Shown: positions 52,293 to 62,167 of the stretch, piece by piece
Layout: the number at the start of each line of letters is the position of its first letter
Position numbering within the stretch: the stretch's first letter is position 1
Assembly (NCBI GenBank): GCA_965267335.1
Contig: OZ253953.1
Coordinates: 1,116,001 to 1,180,000, forward strand
Direction: 5' to 3'
Origin: G965267335 sp965267335
GTDB taxonomy: Bacteria > Bacteroidota > Bacteroidia > Cytophagales > JAAEPT01
DNA: 64,000 bases
Position numbers and translations under genes: made by a program
Notes under the pieces: generated by a model
Told to the model about the DNA's origin: nothing
What the model saw: the letters and a program-made list of their open reading frames with translations, nothing else
Databases searched by the model: none

Positions 52293-53102
52293 TTAATATG
52301 GTTCTTTTACATAGTCTCCCGAAGCTCCGAAAGGGACGTTGGATTCATCTTTCTTATGAAATGAGAGGTTGTTTTTTGCGTTGAAGATTAGCCAACCGAT
52401 CGTAAACTCATCGTTTTTGACAATCATTGAGTCTTTCGATATAAGGTCGCCTACTCCTCCAGCTAGTATATCCCTTTTCTCAAGTGGCCCATCCATTTTG
52501 TATTGTACGAAAAAGGTTGCTGAGCCTAATTGTTCTACTTTAATTACCGGACGTCCCTCTTCGTAGTTGGAGCCTTTCATAATATATACTCCTTCAATTT
52601 TCTCAGGAGAACGTCCGAAGGACTTATTAGAAATATTTACAATCTGGGCAGTAAACGGTAATGACCCTATGCCTTTTTTCTGTACATGAACACCTTTCAT
52701 GATACCAGATTTCAGAATATGAAAGTTTAACTCTTCGATTTCAAGGTTTCCTGCCGTCAGTTTTGATGTATAAGATTTTTGAGAAGTGTCGTAATTTCCA
52801 TTCAAGTCCAGCGCATAGTCTCCATCTGGCATATAGTAGCTTCCCGTAATACTATCACCAATTACAGAGATCGTAATAAGGTGTGGGTTCGATTTGGACT
52901 CGAAGTCTATAAAGTTATTCGTAGTTCCCGTTTCCAACCGAATTCTATTATCCAGATTTATTCCTTCTTCGGGCTCAGGAAGTGAATCTAGTTCAATCAA
53001 TTCTTCAGCTTCATTATCCTCAATGATATCGGCTTTTTCTTCAACAACCTGAGAGCAGGAGAAAAACAGTGTGGTACAAAGCAAGAGAACATGAATCTTC
53101 AT
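52293..53102 (-). CDS. Hypothetical lipoprotein
   Basis: A 269-residue protein with a lipoprotein signal (lipobox FFSC, Cys16), then a very acidic linker (about residues 20-50, Glu/Asp/Leu). A beta-rich body follows with no motif that I recognise (ITISVIGDSITGSYYMPDGDYALDL, INISNKSFG-like NISNKSFGRSPEKIEG). Probably surface or periplasmic. It is likely cotranscribed with the propeller gene downstream. Confidence 0.7.
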   Translation of the reverse strand: MKIHVLLLCTTLFFSCSQVVEEKADIIEDNEAEELIELDSLPEPEEGINLDNRIRLETGTTNNFIDFESKSNPHLITISVIGDSITGSYYMPDGDYALDLNGNYDTSQKSYTSKLTAGNLEIEELNFHILKSGIMKGVHVQKKGIGSLPFTAQIVNISNKSFGRSPEKIEGVYIMKGSNYEEGRPVIKVEQLGSATFFVQYKMDGPLEKRDILAGGVGDLISKDSMIVKNDEFTIGWLIFNAKNNLSFHKKDESNVPFGASGDYVKEPY

Positions 53103-53408
53103 AAGACTGTCAATTTAAGTGAGAACTAATTTACTCCTTTTTAAAAGTCTTGAAAACCTATTTGAGGTCTTTGATTTGTGATTGGCTGAAGTATCGCCCA
53201 CCTAAGTCATTGATTCTATTCTGTTCAATTGAAGATTTACAATAATTAAGTTTTATGGCGTTGAACTTAAAGAATGAACCATTCTGGAATATTGTCGTTA
53301 ATATTCTGAGTCCTTTGTCTAGAAAAGAATTTTATTTTCTTACTCTGGTTAAGTTTAAAACTTGGCTTGTTAATTGCACTTTTTTCAATAATTAATCTAA
53401 TTCAACGA
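53103..53408. other. Intergenic region before the DUF3857 genes (306 bp)
   Basis: AT-rich spacer between the divergent lipoprotein and DUF3857 genes. The best -7-like strings are near-matches (for example TAAGTTTA at about 53350-53357), with no full TAnnTTTG. No RNA gene, ORF or palindrome of note was found. Confidence 0.5.
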
Positions 53409-55343
53409 ATGAAACGAATATTGGTACCGGTTTTAATATTACTATTTTCAGCTCAACTGGTGGCTCAACGTCCGGAGGAGGACTTGGCGAGGTACACTTC
53501 GAAGTACCCTGATGAATCCGTAATCATACTGGAAAAAAGTCAAAATGTACTGATTGATATTACATCAACAGGTGAGTTAGCTGTTAGCTCAAGAAATTAC
53601 GAGGAGCAGTTTATTCTAGACAAAAAAATTGGAGGTGTCGGTTCTGAGTCATTGGAGTACTCTAGTTTTACAACGATAGATCAAATTGAGGCAGCAACAC
53701 TTGTGCCGAAGGGTAAAAAATACAAAGCGGTTCGGGTCGAAGACTTTAAAACAAAAGACGTCCTTGAAGGGGCAATTTTTCACAACGACATTAAGGAAGT
53801 GAGTTTCCACTACGAGGGTTTAGCTCCAGGGGTGAAAAAAAGATTGTCCTATCGTAAGCAGTTCAAAGAACCCAGGTTTTTATCTGCATTTTATTTCTGC
53901 GAGCATGTTCCTATAGAAAAGCTCAAGTATACAGTCAAGGTGCATAAAAATGTAAATATTGCCTACGTCCTCAAGAACACTGAAGACATTGATCTAAAAT
54001 TTTCAGAACAAAAGAAGGATGGGTATAAAATTTATACCTGGGAGTTGAGTAATGTGCCCAAACTCAAGTATGAGTCTGGAGCCCGAGGTTTACTTTATTA
54101 TATTCCTCATATCATAGTAAGAATCACGGACTATACCATAGGAGGAGAAAAGCAAAATTTACTTGCTACAACCGATGACTTATACGGTTGGTACGCTTCG
54201 TTGATCAAGGATATCAATCAGGATGACGATACTGAATTAAAAAGAATCGCTGACTCGTTGGTGGCTGGTATCGATGACGAAACAGAGAAAGTAAAACGCA
54301 TCTACTACTGGGTTCAGGACAATATTAAGTATGTCGCATTTGAAGATGGGTTGGGAGGATTTATTCCCAGAAACGCTACGGCTGTCTGTGATAAGCGATT
54401 TGGTGATTGCAAAGATATGTCCAATATCACAACCACAATGTTGAAACTAGTTGGTATCAATGGATACCTTACCTGGATTGGTACTACAGATATTCCTTAT
54501 AAGTATGAGGAAGTGCCGACTCCTGCGGTCGACAATCATATGATAGGAGCATATCAGCTTCCTGATGGAAAATTTGTATTTCTTGATGCAACAAGCAGTC
54601 ATCAACCTTTTGGTTTGCCCACCGGATTTATTCAGGGTAAGGAAGCAATGGTTAATTTGGGGGAAGGAGAGTACAAAATCATACCTGTTCCAGAGATGGG
54701 GCCAGAGGTAAGTTATATGAGCGAAGATATCGAACTCAGTATCGAAGATCAGGTGCTGAAAGGTAAAGCAACTGCAAAAGTCGCAGGATATTATAAAGTG
54801 AATCTTGCGTATGATATTGATGGGTCTTCACAAGAAGAAATAGAGAATTATATGATCGGATATCTTCGGAAAGGAAGTAATAAATTCCTGATTGATGAGG
54901 TCGAAGTCAAAAATATCAAGAACAGGGATGTTCCCATAGAAATTGATTACCAATTCAATATTTCAGATTACATTACCAAAGCAGGAGATGAAATTTACAT
55001 CAATATGAATATGGAAAAGTCCTATATCAACGAATCTATTAAAGAAGATAGAGAACTTGAAATAGCACGAAAATTCCGTAATTCATTGAATTATGTTGTA
55101 ACATTAAATATACCAAAGGGTTATGAGGCTAGTTATCTTCCTGAAGATATTAAGTTTGACCATGAATTATTTTCGTTTACAACTGATTATGAAAAAGGTG
55201 ATGGAACTATCACATTGACTACGAAAATTGTCAACGACTATAACCTCCTAAAGAAAAAAGACTTCAATTCCTGGAACACAATGATCAAGGAAATGAAAAA
55301 GGCTTATAATGAATCCGTAATACTAAAGAAGAAAGAAAACTAA
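53409..55343 (+). CDS. DUF3857/transglutaminase-like protein, intact catalytic triad
   Basis: A 644-residue protein from the ATG at 53409; the in-frame TTG at 53367 would add 14 residues before the signal peptide MKRILVPVLILLFSAQLVAQ. Residues about 40-240 form a DUF3857 beta domain. A transglutaminase-like core follows with Cys334 (FGDCKDMSN), His377 (VDNHMIGAY) and Asp393 (FLDATSS), the papain-like triad. A beta-rich C-terminal domain completes it. The substrate is unknown; cross-linking or proteolysis in the periplasm is possible. It is immediately followed by a paralogue lacking the triad. Confidence 0.88.
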   Translation: MKRILVPVLILLFSAQLVAQRPEEDLARYTSKYPDESVIILEKSQNVLIDITSTGELAVSSRNYEEQFILDKKIGGVGSESLEYSSFTTIDQIEAATLVPKGKKYKAVRVEDFKTKDVLEGAIFHNDIKEVSFHYEGLAPGVKKRLSYRKQFKEPRFLSAFYFCEHVPIEKLKYTVKVHKNVNIAYVLKNTEDIDLKFSEQKKDGYKIYTWELSNVPKLKYESGARGLLYYIPHIIVRITDYTIGGEKQNLLATTDDLYGWYASLIKDINQDDDTELKRIADSLVAGIDDETEKVKRIYYWVQDNIKYVAFEDGLGGFIPRNATAVCDKRFGDCKDMSNITTTMLKLVGINGYLTWIGTTDIPYKYEEVPTPAVDNHMIGAYQLPDGKFVFLDATSSHQPFGLPTGFIQGKEAMVNLGEGEYKIIPVPEMGPEVSYMSEDIELSIEDQVLKGKATAKVAGYYKVNLAYDIDGSSQEEIENYMIGYLRKGSNKFLIDEVEVKNIKNRDVPIEIDYQFNISDYITKAGDEIYINMNMEKSYINESIKEDRELEIARKFRNSLNYVVTLNIPKGYEASYLPEDIKFDHELFSFTTDYEKGDGTITLTTKIVNDYNLLKKKDFNSWNTMIKEMKKAYNESVILKKKEN

Positions 55344-57311
55344 ATGATACGTACCTGCACACTGCTATTCGCAAATTTAATATTATGTGTAACGACTTTT
55401 GCTCAGGACTTAGAGTTTAAAGGCTATACCTGGGATTCAACGGGTACCTTACACACACTGGCTCCTGAAGATAGCGAACTAGGGGAGGTGGTGATCATGG
55501 ATAAAAATGCCTTGGAGTATGCCTATGATGATTATGGTAATCTCTATGAATACGAATTGGTTCACAAAATAATTAAGGTCAATACAAACGATGCAATTGA
55601 GCGAAATAACCGCGTATACCTGCCTTTATATAAAGTCGAAAATATTCTTATAAACAGAGCACGGGTAATTACCAGCAGCGGAAAAGTAAAAGAGCTGGAT
55701 GAAAGTAATATCAAAGAAGCTGTTGATGAAGAAATGCGTTTCAGTTTTAAGTACTATGCAATCGAAGGAATCGATGCCGGAAGTGAAATTGAATACATCT
55801 ACTTACTTAAGTCAAATGCTAGCACGAGTGGTCGGGTTAAGACTTTTCAGGATGAGACCGAAAAAAGGAATGTGTCTTTTGAGATCATTTCTCCAAGTAA
55901 TTTGGAGTTCGCTGCCAAAAGCTACAATGGTTTCCCTGAAATGACGGAGGATACTTCGTTTGCTAGTAAAAAGAAAAATTGTATTAGGGCGGAAATAGAA
56001 AAAATTGAAGGTATTGAAGATGAGGATTTCGCTAACTATGAAGCAAATATGATGAGTGTAGCTTACAAACTCAGTAAGAATGATTACAGAGGTGATAGGG
56101 AACTTACTACCTATGATGGTATCGCTGGGAGGATATATCAAACACTTGTAGATGAGTTAGATAAGAAAGAAAAGAAGACCATCAAGAAGCTTATTAAATC
56201 GTGGGACTTACCAACCAAGGAAGAAGATAAAATAAGAGCCATTGAAGACTCAGTAAAAGCTAACTACCCGGTCTCAAATGCAAGACTTGAGGGAATGGAT
56301 GATATTGCCACTATCCTCGAAAGAAAGCAAGGAAATGAAAGCGGAGTATCCAAGCTGTTCATTGCGATTTTCAATTACCTGGAAATTGATTTTCAAATCG
56401 TCATGACCTCCAACAGATTCAAGACGAAGTTTGACAAAGACTTTGCCTCTTACATTCCAATTGACGAAGTTGTTTTCTATTTTCCTGGAATTGATAAATA
56501 TATGGCCCCTGGAGCCGCTCTTTCCCGACTTGGTATCATTCCAGCTCAATGGACACACAACTACGGCTTGTTTGTAAGCACAGTACAAATATCAGACTAC
56601 AAGGCTGCCACCGGAAAAGTTAAGTTCATTCCGGCTCTTGGCGCTCAATTGACCAGAGATGTCATGGACATAAAAATGGATTTTGGGGACTTCACTAACT
56701 CTAAGTTGCACCTGAAGACTGAAAAATCAGGCTATTATGCACAGAACTATCAGGTTTATTATGATTTCATTTCAGAAGAACAAGCGGAGAAACTTAATGA
56801 GCAGATTATTTCATATGTTTCTAATGATGCAGAGCTTTTTGAGCTTAAAGTAGAAAACACAGGACTCGGAAACTTTGCTAAGAAACCACTAGTACACACG
56901 GCTGTCTTTGATGGTTCCCAGTTCATTAGCAAAGCTGGCCCTAACTATCTTTTTAAGATTGGTGATGTGATTGGTCCACAGGCGGAAATGTATCAGGACA
57001 AAGAAAGAAAATTACCAGTCGAAAATGACTTCAATAGGGCTTATAAACGTACTATAAAATTTGATATTCCCGAGGGTTATTCAGTAAAGAACCTGGATGA
57101 TCTTAAAATGAGTATTTATCATGAAGAAGAAGGCAAGAAGACATGCGCTTTTATTTCTGAATATTCGGTGGATGGGTCCAGTGTCACCGTTGAGGTAAAT
57201 GAATGGTATGAAAAAATTGAATATCCAATTTCTGATTTTGAGGCCTACAGAAAAGTTATTAATGCGGCAGCAGATTTCAATAAAATAGTCCTGGTCCTTC
57301 AGAAGCAATAA
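55344..57311 (+). CDS. DUF3857/transglutaminase-like protein, catalytic triad lost
   Basis: A 655-residue paralogue-type partner directly abutting the active one. It keeps the signal peptide (TFA/QD), the DUF3857 domain and the general transglutaminase-like layout. At the expected Cys site it reads QGNESGVSKLF instead of GDCKD; the His site is VVFYFPGIDKY and the Asp site YMAPGAAL. It therefore lacks all three catalytic residues and is probably a pseudoenzyme or structural partner. The stretch at about 250-330 is rich in Lys/Asp helices. Confidence 0.82.
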   Translation: MIRTCTLLFANLILCVTTFAQDLEFKGYTWDSTGTLHTLAPEDSELGEVVIMDKNALEYAYDDYGNLYEYELVHKIIKVNTNDAIERNNRVYLPLYKVENILINRARVITSSGKVKELDESNIKEAVDEEMRFSFKYYAIEGIDAGSEIEYIYLLKSNASTSGRVKTFQDETEKRNVSFEIISPSNLEFAAKSYNGFPEMTEDTSFASKKKNCIRAEIEKIEGIEDEDFANYEANMMSVAYKLSKNDYRGDRELTTYDGIAGRIYQTLVDELDKKEKKTIKKLIKSWDLPTKEEDKIRAIEDSVKANYPVSNARLEGMDDIATILERKQGNESGVSKLFIAIFNYLEIDFQIVMTSNRFKTKFDKDFASYIPIDEVVFYFPGIDKYMAPGAALSRLGIIPAQWTHNYGLFVSTVQISDYKAATGKVKFIPALGAQLTRDVMDIKMDFGDFTNSKLHLKTEKSGYYAQNYQVYYDFISEEQAEKLNEQIISYVSNDAELFELKVENTGLGNFAKKPLVHTAVFDGSQFISKAGPNYLFKIGDVIGPQAEMYQDKERKLPVENDFNRAYKRTIKFDIPEGYSVKNLDDLKMSIYHEEEGKKTCAFISEYSVDGSSVTVEVNEWYEKIEYPISDFEAYRKVINAAADFNKIVLVLQKQ

Positions 57312-57382
57312 GGTGTCCGTTTACGATACCTCAACAGCATTGATCATCATAATAAAAAGTGGCATCTTTACGTTATTATAAG

Positions 57383-58336
57383 ATGACTCGACTATCAAAT
57401 GTCATATTGGTTGTTACAGCCTCGGTGTCTTTTTTTGCGACAGCCTGGGCTCAGGATACTGTACAGGATACTTCCAAGGGAGAGAGTAAGTACATTTCTT
57501 TCTTTCGGGATGATGACCCTATGTTATTGACATTGGATTCTGAGGAAGATGATCAGGGGGCTCGCAGGAAAAAGAAGAAGAAAAAGAAGAATGTTTTTTA
57601 CGGTTACAAAACCAGGGCCGGATATGTAGCCAATGGCTTTGGTGATAGAAGAGTTGTGGAAACGTTCAGATACCTGAAAGAGTACCAGGCTCCTGATCCT
57701 TATGCCCGTTACAACTATAGTTACGATGTTGAAAAACAAAAAATAGTCAGACACACTAAAGTGGACGAAGAAGCAAGAAGGGTGCTCCATGGGCCCTATG
57801 AAAAGTCAATAGGAGGAGTAGTAATTGAAAAAGGCTATTACTACAAAGGAACCAAGCATGGGCGCTGGGAAAAGTACGGTAAGTCTCATGAACATACCTA
57901 CCATAAAGGTGATAGCGCAAGAGAAAAAGTAATTGAGTACCAGGTGTTACTGAACAAGGAATACTACTATAAGGGTTGGTTGACTACAACGGAACTAGAG
58001 TATTACGATCTTGATCGTGAATTATTAAAGGAAGCTACGCCTTACAACGAAGATCATGAGAAACATGGTTATTATGTATCCTATTTTAAGAATGGTCATA
58101 AAAAGGAATATGGTGAATATGCCTTCGGTGAAAAAATTGGCAGATGGTATTTATACCAGAAGGGACCAACCCGGGTGCGCAGAAAGAGCATTATTCAATA
58201 CAAGAAAAGGGCTTTTGATGAAGATGTGGAACCCGTGATTGTTAAGGAATGGGATGACAAAGGGCACCTGATTATCGAAGATGGTAAGGAAGTAAAAAAC
58301 GATCCTCATAGTAGGATGAAACGTAAAATCCACTAA
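57383..58336 (+). CDS. Secreted MORN/YwqK-like repeat protein
   Basis: A 317-residue protein from the ATG at 57383 (a GTG at 57359 is the alternative). Signal peptide ends AWA/QD. A very basic run (RRKKKKKKK) follows at about residues 61-70. The rest has short repeats of MORN-variant type seen in YwqK-like proteins: GPYEKSIGGVVIEKGYYYKG, KHGRWEKYGK, KHGYYVSYFKNGHKKEYGEY, GRWYLYQKG. These beta-hairpin repeats often act in binding or assembly. It lies 71 bp after the DUF3857 pair and 9 bp before the nuclease gene. Confidence 0.78.
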   Translation: MTRLSNVILVVTASVSFFATAWAQDTVQDTSKGESKYISFFRDDDPMLLTLDSEEDDQGARRKKKKKKKNVFYGYKTRAGYVANGFGDRRVVETFRYLKEYQAPDPYARYNYSYDVEKQKIVRHTKVDEEARRVLHGPYEKSIGGVVIEKGYYYKGTKHGRWEKYGKSHEHTYHKGDSAREKVIEYQVLLNKEYYYKGWLTTTELEYYDLDRELLKEATPYNEDHEKHGYYVSYFKNGHKKEYGEYAFGEKIGRWYLYQKGPTRVRRKSIIQYKKRAFDEDVEPVIVKEWDDKGHLIIEDGKEVKNDPHSRMKRKIH

Positions 58337-58345
58337 TCTACTCAA

Positions 58346-59086
58346 ATGAATATAGCCCTGTTATTTGTGCAGGTCATTGTAGTATCGGCTTGTGCGACTC
58401 TCAAGCCAAGCACCTCTTATCTTCCTAAGGGTTCAGGAAATCAAATTGTCAAACATCAATACTATACGCTTTCATATTCTGAAAAAGATGAACAAGCCGA
58501 ATGGGTAGCCTATATTTTATCAAAAGCAAGTATTGAAGGATCAACCAAAAGAAAAGATGAATTTCGGACAGACCCTGATGTAACGACCGGTTCAGCTGAG
58601 TTGTCTGACTATAAAAAATCAGGTTATGATCGTGGACATCTTTGTCCTGCAGGAGATATGAAGTACTGTAAGGAATCCATGTCGGAGTCATTTTTTATGA
58701 GCAATATGTCTCCACAGGTCCCCGCTTTTAATAGAGTTGCTTGGAGGTTATTGGAAGAACAGTTTCGCAAATGGGCGTTGGATGCAGATACTTTGTTTGT
58801 GGTTACCGGGCCGGTTTTCACAGAAGAGGATGGTAAGATTGGAGCCAATGAAGTGACTGTCCCCAAATGTTATTATAAAATAGCTCTCGACCCCAACACA
58901 GATAATTTAAGAATGATTGGTTTCCTGATGCCCAACGAAAAGTGTAACAACCCGCTAGACAGTTATGTAGTACCTGTTGATTCTATTGAAAAGGTTACCG
59001 GGCTCGATTTTTATCCTGACTTACCGAATAAAATTGAGAAGGAATTGGAGTCTTCAATTCATAAAGAAAAATGGTATTCTAAGTAG
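58346..59086 (+). CDS. DNA/RNA non-specific endonuclease lipoprotein (NucA/EndA family)
   Basis: A 246-residue beta-beta-alpha-metal nuclease. It has a lipobox (VSAC, Cys16), so it is envelope-anchored. The catalytic motif is YDRGHLCPAGDM with His98, and Asn120/Asn129 in MSNMSPQVPAFNRVAW are the metal-binding region. Probably degrades extracellular nucleic acid for nutrients or defence. Last gene of the 53409-59086 run. Confidence 0.92.
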   Translation: MNIALLFVQVIVVSACATLKPSTSYLPKGSGNQIVKHQYYTLSYSEKDEQAEWVAYILSKASIEGSTKRKDEFRTDPDVTTGSAELSDYKKSGYDRGHLCPAGDMKYCKESMSESFFMSNMSPQVPAFNRVAWRLLEEQFRKWALDADTLFVVTGPVFTEEDGKIGANEVTVPKCYYKIALDPNTDNLRMIGFLMPNEKCNNPLDSYVVPVDSIEKVTGLDFYPDLPNKIEKELESSIHKEKWYSK

Positions 59087-59087
59087 A

Positions 59088-59138
59088 TTGAAGAAATAAG
59101 ATATTCTTTAATCTGGCATCTTAATTCTTATTTCTCAA
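59088..59138. terminator. Hairpin between convergent nuclease and CHAT genes
   Basis: GAAATAAGA (59093-59101) and TCTTATTTC (59126-59134) pair, extended by TTGA/TCAA outer bases with a one-base bulge. It is AT-rich with a short T-run on each side; a possible bidirectional terminator. Confidence 0.4.
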
Positions 59139-59140
59139 GT

Positions 59141-62080
59141 TTATTCACTTTCCAACAATATCAACGCTCCCCAATACTTAACTTCCGGGAATTTTTCTTT
59201 GATCGACATTTGAGCTTTTCTGAAAGCATCAGACTTAGACATCCCATTTCTTAGGTTGGAATAGAATTGAGACATTAGTTGTTGGGTGCTGTTATCATCG
59301 ACCTTCCACAAACTCATGATCAGAGAATTGGCTCCGGCTACCTGAAACGAGCGCTGTAGACCGTAGACTCCTTCACCAACTTTGATATCGCCAAGTCCGG
59401 TTTCACATGCACTAATTACGACCAGGTCAGTATTACTCAGGTCCATATTCATGGCTTCATAGGCGGTGAGGATACCGTTATTGGTTGATGAATGATTTAC
59501 ATTGTTGGTATCAAAAACCGATTCGGCATTTGCCAGCATGAGTCCGGATCTTAATAGCGGATTTTCTTTTGCTTTTGAACTTTCAACGCCAAGTGTCCTT
59601 GAAGACTTGGAAATATCTACATCGCTTAAGAAAAATCCGTGGGTAGCAATATGAAGAATAGTCGGGTTTGACTTTTTTAGGTTTGCTTCAGTAGCATTTT
59701 TCTCAACATAGGTTGTGGTTTTGTATTTGCTGCCGATCAACTTTTCAATGCTTTCTACCTCAGTTTTTGTGCCGGGCAACTTGGTGATTCTTCCTTCTGA
59801 GCCAAAATGAGGATTGCCGATAAGAGTTGCCGTTTTTTGAGTAGCACTTGTCTGGTTTTCTTTCAGGTTGATGATATCCTTGGAGCTATTAATGAAAATC
59901 AATTTCTTTTCATCAATCAGAAAGCTTCCCGAAGGAGTTTTGAGAGTGTTGGGGTTAATTTGGTTGTACACACCGTCTAGTGAGACGTAAACATCACTTT
60001 TATCAGCAATCTCGGTGTCGATGCCTGACCAATAGGTATTGTATGATTTACTATCGGATAGTCCGAATTTTACTGCATTCTTATAAAATTTACTACCCTT
60101 GGTATCCATATACTTACCATTTTCCTTCAAAACCAGGGAGGGTGAGCCTGTATTTTTGATCACGAAAATTGCATAGGTGTTTTCGTCCACAAATTTTTTG
60201 TCATACTTATGAAACTCTACAATTTCTACAAGTGCTTCTGAAGAGCCTAGTAACTTTTGAATGGTTTTATAATCAGTGGTTTGAATTTTATAAGCTTCTG
60301 AAAATTCAGATGACATTTGAGTTAGCTCCCGCTCCAGATCATTGGTTTCGACTTCCATAGCAGGAAGATCAATTTTTTCTTCTTTTAGCTCTTCCTTCGA
60401 GTAGGTATAAAGTCGAGCGAGATTTTCTTTTCTCCGTAGCCAGCTTAGGTATTTTGCTTTTAGTGTATTGTCATCAGAGTTCAGTATTGCATTTTTAATT
60501 TTGTTTGTAGAGTTAAGCAATAGTCCTTTAGTACTAATGTGGAGATTGAGCATTTTTTCCAGAGAGGCAGAATTATCAGCTCTTGTCGCGATAGAAAACG
60601 AATAATACCTGAATAGTCGTTCCCTTAGCTTATCCCATAACCTGGTTTTTTCTTTTTCACTCATCGATGAAAAATAGGCGTTGACATATTCCATAGTACG
60701 GTCAATAACCATATCATAATCTCTGGATGCTGTAGAGATATCTCCTTTTTGCCATTTTAGTATAGCGAGCTCTTCCTGGGTATTGAGATATTCAGGGTGA
60801 TTTTCACCTAATACCTTTTTCCTAATCTCTAAGGCCTTTGTTAGCTTACTCTCCGACTGATTCAAGTCTCCCTGTATACGATAAAAGTGGCCAAGTTCAA
60901 ACATGGTTGTGGCATAACTTGGGTGATTTTCCCCGAATTTTTTCTCGAATATTTCTGCAGCTGTTTTTAGATTTTCCTCAACCTGATCCATTTTACCCAT
61001 TTCCATGTATAGAGCGGCAAGTCCAGATTTTAATTGGGCATAGTCCGGGTGCTTTTTTCCAAGACGTGCTTCCTTTACTTTGATAGCTTCCAAATAGATT
61101 TGCTCAGCCTCACTGTATTTATTATTGTCTCTCAGAATTATTGCCTTATTGATACGTAGTCTGATAAAATTCGAAGATTTGTTTCCAAGTGACTTTTCTG
61201 CTACGCTTAGGCACTCGTCCATAAGATCTTCTGCCTCTGAATATCTTCCTAATTCATGATATAACATTGCAATGTTGTTGAGGTTGATTGCGTAAGCGAG
61301 AGATTCTTTTCCGACTTGCTCTGCATTGATCTTCTTGGATTCTTTGAGGTATTTCTCTGCTTCCAGGTACTCGCTGAGCTCTTTTAGCAAAACCCCTTTG
61401 TTGTTTAGGGAAACCGCGTATTCCGGAGAATTAGGAGCATATTTTTGCCTTAATTCAAGGGCTTTATCTGTATGTTCGGCTGCTTCGGTATATCGTCCCT
61501 GGGTTTGATAAAGTAGTCCGTAATCACTTTCCAAGCGCGCGTAGTTTGGGTCTGAAGGTTTATTCCCCATTAAATTCTTGGCCCGATCAAATTCAAATTC
61601 TGCAACATCGTACTTGCTGGAAGCATATAGTAATTCACCTGTACGAAGATGAGTCACAGCATCCGTGCCTTTGTCGATGGCATCATCCGCATCTGGTTTT
61701 GCATCATCTTTTGCATTGGAAAGAGAGTTCTTTAGTTTGTCCTTTTCACGTCCAAGGTGAAAGACATCAATATCGGCATCTTTGATTCCGGCAAGCAATA
61801 CCTTTTTGTGTTTATCGTATTTTTCTCGTGCCTCAAATAATCCGGAGTTGTCAACAAACGAGATAGCAAATTTAAAGCTGGCCGGATCATAGTCCTTTTC
61901 GGCTTCTGCCAGGCCCTCTTCAGCAGACTTGTCAATTTTATCGTTAGCTTTTTCATTCGCTTTGTCTTTGGCTTCTTTTGTCGCTTTGTCTTTTAGTGTT
62001 TTTAGAGCTCCACCAAATTGTGCGTGAATAGTTTGTGAAAAAGTAAGCGTAAGAATAAAAATCAAAAATAAGGGTCTCAT
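59141..62080 (-). CDS. TPR-CHAT protein (caspase-like protease domain)
   Basis: A 979-residue protein with a signal peptide (residues 1-20, IHA/QF). A charged Lys/Glu/Ala stretch follows, then at least seven TPR units of the kinesin-light-chain type between about 130 and 450 (YAVSLNNKGVLLKELSEYLE, YAINLNNIAMLYHELGRYSE). A linker of about 230 residues precedes the CHAT domain, whose catalytic dyad is His814 (LHIATHGFFLSD) and Cys892 (VVISACETGLG). CHAT domains are caspase-clan peptidases; the TPRs would hold the substrate or partner. The signal peptide places it outside the cytoplasm. Solitary gene, divergent from the epimerase-like gene. Confidence 0.93.
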   Translation of the reverse strand: MRPLFLIFILTLTFSQTIHAQFGGALKTLKDKATKEAKDKANEKANDKIDKSAEEGLAEAEKDYDPASFKFAISFVDNSGLFEAREKYDKHKKVLLAGIKDADIDVFHLGREKDKLKNSLSNAKDDAKPDADDAIDKGTDAVTHLRTGELLYASSKYDVAEFEFDRAKNLMGNKPSDPNYARLESDYGLLYQTQGRYTEAAEHTDKALELRQKYAPNSPEYAVSLNNKGVLLKELSEYLEAEKYLKESKKINAEQVGKESLAYAINLNNIAMLYHELGRYSEAEDLMDECLSVAEKSLGNKSSNFIRLRINKAIILRDNNKYSEAEQIYLEAIKVKEARLGKKHPDYAQLKSGLAALYMEMGKMDQVEENLKTAAEIFEKKFGENHPSYATTMFELGHFYRIQGDLNQSESKLTKALEIRKKVLGENHPEYLNTQEELAILKWQKGDISTASRDYDMVIDRTMEYVNAYFSSMSEKEKTRLWDKLRERLFRYYSFSIATRADNSASLEKMLNLHISTKGLLLNSTNKIKNAILNSDDNTLKAKYLSWLRRKENLARLYTYSKEELKEEKIDLPAMEVETNDLERELTQMSSEFSEAYKIQTTDYKTIQKLLGSSEALVEIVEFHKYDKKFVDENTYAIFVIKNTGSPSLVLKENGKYMDTKGSKFYKNAVKFGLSDSKSYNTYWSGIDTEIADKSDVYVSLDGVYNQINPNTLKTPSGSFLIDEKKLIFINSSKDIINLKENQTSATQKTATLIGNPHFGSEGRITKLPGTKTEVESIEKLIGSKYKTTTYVEKNATEANLKKSNPTILHIATHGFFLSDVDISKSSRTLGVESSKAKENPLLRSGLMLANAESVFDTNNVNHSSTNNGILTAYEAMNMDLSNTDLVVISACETGLGDIKVGEGVYGLQRSFQVAGANSLIMSLWKVDDNSTQQLMSQFYSNLRNGMSKSDAFRKAQMSIKEKFPEVKYWGALILLESE

Positions 62081-62167
62081 AATTTTCAGCTTGTAGATTA
62101 CGTAAATTTAAAAGTCTGCATTTCAAGGATGAAATAATTCTATTAATTTCCCAAAAAAGAGTCAAGA

